Shown here one piece after another: positions 23,200 through 26,143 of a DNA stretch of 26,143 nt. How positions within the stretch are numbered: the first letter of the stretch is position 1; every line of letters begins with the position of its first letter. This stretch comes from CAYVQB01 sp964453985 (GTDB taxonomy: Bacteria; Babelota; Babeliae; Babelales; UASB340). The DNA is taken from contig CAYVQB010000013.1 of the NCBI GenBank assembly GCA_964453985.1, positions 1 to 26,143 of the forward strand, given 5' to 3'. Below the pieces are notes generated by a model, which did no database searches, was not told the DNA's origin, and saw only the letters and a list, made by a program, of their open reading frames with translations. The position numbers and the translations under genes were made by a program.

Positions 23200-23559
23200 C
23201 TATCTACCGTAAAATGCGTTTGGTATATATTCTATATTATAGTCAAGCTCTTGGGTGTTTATGGTTTCTACTGTTGCTACATCAAATCTCAAGACTTTGT
23301 CAATAATATTATGCTTTAAAATAAAATATTTGGCGGCTTTGATTATCTTTTTTTGTTTGCCAAAAGTTACAACGCTAGAGGTTGGGAAGTATACTTTTTT
23401 GCGGGTTTTTACTTCTACGAATGCAACGGTATCACCCTTTTGTGCTATAATATCAACTTCGCCACATCTTGTTCTATAGTTTTGGGTCAAAATTGTAAAG
23501 CCATTCTTTTTGAGATATTCGGCTACTATGTTTTCACCTAGGCTGCCTAATTCTTGCAT
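23200..23559 (-). CDS. yraN: YraN/UPF0102 family nuclease-fold protein
   Basis: 119 aa. The family signature is complete: 'GSLGENIVAEYLKKNGF', 'QNYRTRCGEVDIIAQKGD' and 'VAFVEVKTRK', which is the E...D...ExK arrangement of the Holliday-junction resolvase-like/restriction nuclease fold. 'RFDVATVE' follows near the end. Members often sit near rnhB or rplS, but here the gene is in a - strand operon after a BamD-like gene (19 bp). Biochemical role remains uncertain for the family. Confidence 0.92.
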   Translation of the reverse strand: MQELGSLGENIVAEYLKKNGFTILTQNYRTRCGEVDIIAQKGDTVAFVEVKTRKKVYFPTSSVVTFGKQKKIIKAAKYFILKHNIIDKVLRFDVATVETINTQELDYNIEYIPNAFYGR

Positions 23560-23578
23560 GTTGCTCCGGACTTTTAGT

Positions 23579-23971
23579 TTAAAATATAAAGTTGGGCTTA
23601 ATAGCTAGTCTTTCAGCCATTTTTGTGTAACTAGAATCAGGGAACTTATTTGTAAGCAGTTCTATGTTGTGGCTTAGTTTAGCTTGGTCTTTTTCTCTTT
23701 GGGCTAACTTACTTTCTAAAAATAATAATCTAGATTCTAGGTTTGGATTTTTATCTAGATAAGTATTTTGTAAATATTTGATTCTATTTTTAGCGGCATC
23801 GTATTTACCTTTTTTTAAGTAAAAGTTAAATACATAAACTTCTTTGTCTATAAGTTTGCGTTCGCATGTGTTTTGTATGTCTAGGACGTCGTTTTTATAT
23901 TCTCCAAATAGAGTGTTATTTAGATAGTCCTGGCACAAGTTTATAGCTTTTTCTGTATCTGTTTGATCACA
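23579..23971 (-). CDS. bamD: BamD-like outer-membrane assembly lipoprotein, 5' part in gap
   Basis: 131 codons remain; the frame is open into the N gap, so the signal peptide, lipobox and first TPRs are missing. Visible TPR-like helices: 'TEKAINLCQDYLNNTLFG', 'LIDKEVYVFNFYLKKGKYDA', then 'AKNRIKYLQNTYLD' and 'SHNIELLTNKFPDSSYTKMA'. The pattern 'KEVYVFNFYLKKGKYDAAKNR' is typical of BamD, the TPR lipoprotein of the BAM complex that inserts beta-barrel proteins. Its last helices are somewhat short. First gene of the - strand operon with yraN. Confidence 0.72.
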   Translation of the reverse strand, partial: CDQTDTEKAINLCQDYLNNTLFGEYKNDVLDIQNTCERKLIDKEVYVFNFYLKKGKYDAAKNRIKYLQNTYLDKNPNLESRLLFLESKLAQREKDQAKLSHNIELLTNKFPDSSYTKMAERLAIKPNFIF

Positions 23972-24071
23972 NNNNNNNNNNNNNNNNNNNNNNNNNNNNN
24001 NNNNNNNNNNNNNNNNNNNNNNNNNNNNNNNNNNNNNNNNNNNNNNNNNNNNNNNNNNNNNNNNNNNNNNN
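23972..24071. other. Assembly gap (100 N)
   Basis: Exactly 100 N, the customary placeholder for a scaffold gap of unknown length. It removes the 5' part of the BamD-like gene and the leader and ribosome site of the ATPase gene, which are divergent across it. Confidence 1.
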
Positions 24072-24076
24072 ATAAA

Positions 24077-25786
24077 ATGCTAAGAAAGAAGATTGGTGAA
24101 ATTCTTGTAGAGTTAAATCTTGTCACCTCTGAGCAGCTTCAGGCTTGCTTGGAAGAACAAGGGACCAATAAGATTTTATTGGGTCAGATTCTTGTGCAGC
24201 ATGGCTTTGCAACTCAAAAAGATATATCTACAGCTCTTGCTCATCAAGTAGCTGTCCCATTTGTTGAAAAAATTACAGAACAGATGGTTGATCCCAAGCT
24301 TCTTGGCAAAGTACCCATAAAATTTTTGCGTCAGCATGTTGTTATACCTGTTTTATTTGAGGGCAAAAGAACTATTGTCACTGCAAATCCAAGAGATTTG
24401 CAGCCATTGGACGATCTTTCGTTATTAATGGGTGGTGACGTTAGTTATGCTGTTACAACGTCAAGTGCCATTACAGATGCAATAAATAAATACTATCCTC
24501 TTGAGACTAGCAAAGAGATGATGGAGGAGCTTAAGGAAGAAGAAGGCGAAGAAGGCATAGATTTGGGAGATGTAGAAGAAAAAGATATCCTAGAAATGGC
24601 CAATGATGCTCCTATTGTAAAGCTTGTAAACCATATATTATTTCAGGCTGTAAAAGAAGACGCATCTGATATTCATATAGAACCATTTGAAAAAGAGTTG
24701 CGTGTTAGATATCGTGTTGACGGTACAATGTATCAAAGAATTATGCCTCCCAAAAGATATCAAGGGGCGATTGTCTCTAGAATAAAAATTATGTCACATT
24801 TAAATATTGCAGAAAAGCGATTGCCTCAGGATGGTAGAATCCAGATCAAGGTTGGTGATAGGGCTATCGATGTTCGTGTATCCATACTGCCCTGTAACTT
24901 TGGTGAACGAGTTAATATGCGTTTGTTTGATAAGACAAAGGGTGTGGTTGCGCTTGAGTCTTTAAATTTTTCCGAAAGAGATTTCAGGATTGTAACCAGG
25001 ATGATAGAACGGCCAAATGGTATATTTTTGGTTAGTGGTCCAACTGGTTCTGGTAAAACTACAACTTTGTATGCAATTTTGAACAGGTTAAATAAACTGG
25101 ATGTAAATATAATTACAGTTGAAGATCCTGTTGAATATACAATACAGGGGGTAAGTCAGGTTCAGGTTAAAGAATCTATAGGTCTTACATTTGCAGCATC
25201 TCTGCGTTCTATTTTGCGTCAAGATCCAGACATTATACTTATTGGTGAAATTCGAGACGTTGAAACTGCTCAAATCTCAACGCAGGCAGCGTTGACTGGT
25301 CATCTGGTACTTAGTACCATTCATACAAATAGTGCACCTGCAACTATTACTCGTTTGATAGATATGGGTGTTGAGCCATTTTTAATAGCATCATCTTTGG
25401 TTTGTGTTATGTCTCAGCGTTTGGTCAGACGTCTTTGTGATAAATGTAAACAACCATACCAACCTGATCCAGATATGATAAAGCGTATTGGATTAACTAT
25501 AGAACAGGCAAGTCACATTGTTTTTTATAAAACTGTAGGTTGTGATGAGTGTCTTCATACTGGTTATAGGGGTAGGATTGCTATCTTTGAAGTTATGGAA
25601 ATTTCAGACAAGATAGCACATTTAATTGTTGAAAAAGCGGATGCGTCTGTTATAAAGCGTGAAGCTTTGTCTGAGGGTATGACAATGTTGGGTGCCGATG
25701 GCCTGCGTTATATTAAATCTGCTCAGACTACTATTGAAGAGGTGCTTTCTGTTGCTCATGTTGAGGAAGCTATAGAAGAATTTTAA
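24077..25786 (+). CDS. pilB: Type IV pilus/type II secretion assembly ATPase (PilB/GspE)
   Basis: 569 aa from the ATG six bases after the gap; upstream frame is N and cannot be read. MshEN-type N-terminal domain (about 1-145, 'KIGEILVELNLVTSEQLQACL'), then the ASP-box region 'EDASDIHIEPFEKELRVRYR' and the catalytic core with Walker A GPTGSGKTT (321-329), 'EDPVEY', Walker B 'DPDIILIGEIRD' (about 383-394) and His-box 'TGHLVLSTIHTN'. The zinc tetracysteine is present (C454, C457, C489, C492). The enzyme powers pilin polymerisation. The adjacent pseudopilin starts on the next base, so the two are coupled. PilB versus GspE cannot be decided from sequence alone. Confidence 0.95.
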   Translation: MLRKKIGEILVELNLVTSEQLQACLEEQGTNKILLGQILVQHGFATQKDISTALAHQVAVPFVEKITEQMVDPKLLGKVPIKFLRQHVVIPVLFEGKRTIVTANPRDLQPLDDLSLLMGGDVSYAVTTSSAITDAINKYYPLETSKEMMEELKEEEGEEGIDLGDVEEKDILEMANDAPIVKLVNHILFQAVKEDASDIHIEPFEKELRVRYRVDGTMYQRIMPPKRYQGAIVSRIKIMSHLNIAEKRLPQDGRIQIKVGDRAIDVRVSILPCNFGERVNMRLFDKTKGVVALESLNFSERDFRIVTRMIERPNGIFLVSGPTGSGKTTTLYAILNRLNKLDVNIITVEDPVEYTIQGVSQVQVKESIGLTFAASLRSILRQDPDIILIGEIRDVETAQISTQAALTGHLVLSTIHTNSAPATITRLIDMGVEPFLIASSLVCVMSQRLVRRLCDKCKQPYQPDPDMIKRIGLTIEQASHIVFYKTVGCDECLHTGYRGRIAIFEVMEISDKIAHLIVEKADASVIKREALSEGMTMLGADGLRYIKSAQTTIEEVLSVAHVEEAIEEF

Positions 25787-26143
25787 ATGATAAAAAGAGC
25801 TTTTTCTATTATTGAACTTTTGGTTTGTTTTGCAATAGTTTTTGTTTTGCTTACAATCTCAGTTCCAAAGTTCATGTTTTTCAATAAATTTATTTTAACT
25901 AGTCAGGCAGACAAATTGTTTGTGACCTTTTCTTATTTACAACAAAAAGCTATTGCAAGTAATCAGGAACAAAAGCTAACATTTAATTTAAAAAATAATA
26001 CTTATTCTTATGATAATAAAAGTTATAAGCTGCCTGAGGTTGTTAGATTTGGTTGTTTGCCTGGTGCCAAAGGGCCGCCATCTAGTCCAAGTAAAGAGAT
26101 TAAAAAATCTATTACTTTTGCAAAACTAAGTGAATCACAGTTC
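25787..26143 (+). CDS. Type IV pilin-like/pseudopilin protein, 3' end missing
   Basis: 119 codons to the window end. The N-terminus MIKRA/FSIIELLVCFAIV is a prepilin peptide with the conserved Glu5 and a hydrophobic helix; the residue before the cleavage site is Ala instead of the usual Gly. After the helix comes 'QADKLFVTFSYLQQKAIASN', and 'LTFNLKNNTYSYDN', the layout of GspH/FimT minor pseudopilins. The start directly abuts the TAA of the ATPase gene. Confidence 0.85.
   Translation, partial: MIKRAFSIIELLVCFAIVFVLLTISVPKFMFFNKFILTSQADKLFVTFSYLQQKAIASNQEQKLTFNLKNNTYSYDNKSYKLPEVVRFGCLPGAKGPPSSPSKEIKKSITFAKLSESQF

Noticed and set aside
23963..24076. Upstream extension of the PilB/GspE frame through the N gap
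   Set aside because: The apparent frame exists only because N codons are not stops; ATG 24077 begins the family's normal N-terminus.
1..26143. tRNA, rRNA, CRISPR arrays, prophage or insertion sequences
   Set aside because: I found no cloverleaf with a TTCGA arm, no regularly spaced repeats, no phage structural genes and no transposase in any frame given by the sequence.

Overview
The window is AT-rich bacterial DNA in the standard code, with one 100-N assembly gap (23972-24071). The cell is Gram-negative: there is an outer-membrane secretin, a BamD-like protein, and PilO/PilP-like and PilB-like type IV pilus genes. Many genes encode exported proteins of unknown family, Sel1 repeats or pentapeptide-like repeats, plus a polymorphic-toxin-type locus. 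This mix fits a host-associated or intracellular lineage. My best guess is Candidatus Dependentiae (TM6) or something similar, but this is inference because no rRNA or marker phylogeny is available here.

Left part (1-8.3 kb, + strand), accessory. A 5'-truncated pentapeptide-like protein is followed by a 981-residue exported protein. That protein has a signal peptide, a charged coiled-coil and Ser-rich linker, a conserved module, and a short unrelated C-terminal domain that looks like a polymorphic-toxin tip. Three small genes follow it (178, 168 and 184 aa) and look like immunity genes. Between them lie two gene remnants: an orphan toxin-like C-terminal tail (4518-4649) and the last 12 codons of a second copy of the 184-aa family (5185-5223). 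A perfect 20-bp hairpin terminator closes the array. Next come a membrane-anchored Sel1-repeat protein and a paralogue of the large protein that keeps the signal peptide and conserved module but stops exactly where the toxin tip would begin.

8.3-11.1 kb (- strand): a tandemly duplicated two-gene unit (B-A-B-A) of exported proteins I do not recognise. The two B genes share an 80-bp block identical at every base, covering the signal peptide only. A GC-rich, hairpin-forming element (about 11285-11457) lies between this cluster and a uvrC that lacks the usual C-terminal helix-hairpin-helix domain.

13.2-26.1 kb, mostly conserved. An M23 peptidase precedes a pilus assembly run (PilO-like, PilP-like, secretin). 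Then come a two-gene ABC exporter on the - strand, an RRM glycine-rich RNA-binding protein with a long leader, a phosphoribosyltransferase divergent from an operon of upp, an MgtE-like transporter and crcB/fluC, and a - strand operon (BamD-like, YraN, small membrane protein, VIT/CCC1-like). After the gap come a PilB/GspE ATPase and a pseudopilin cut by the window end.

The most interesting system is the toxin/immunity locus, with its decaying fragments and toxin-less paralogue. It looks like a site of repeated module exchange.
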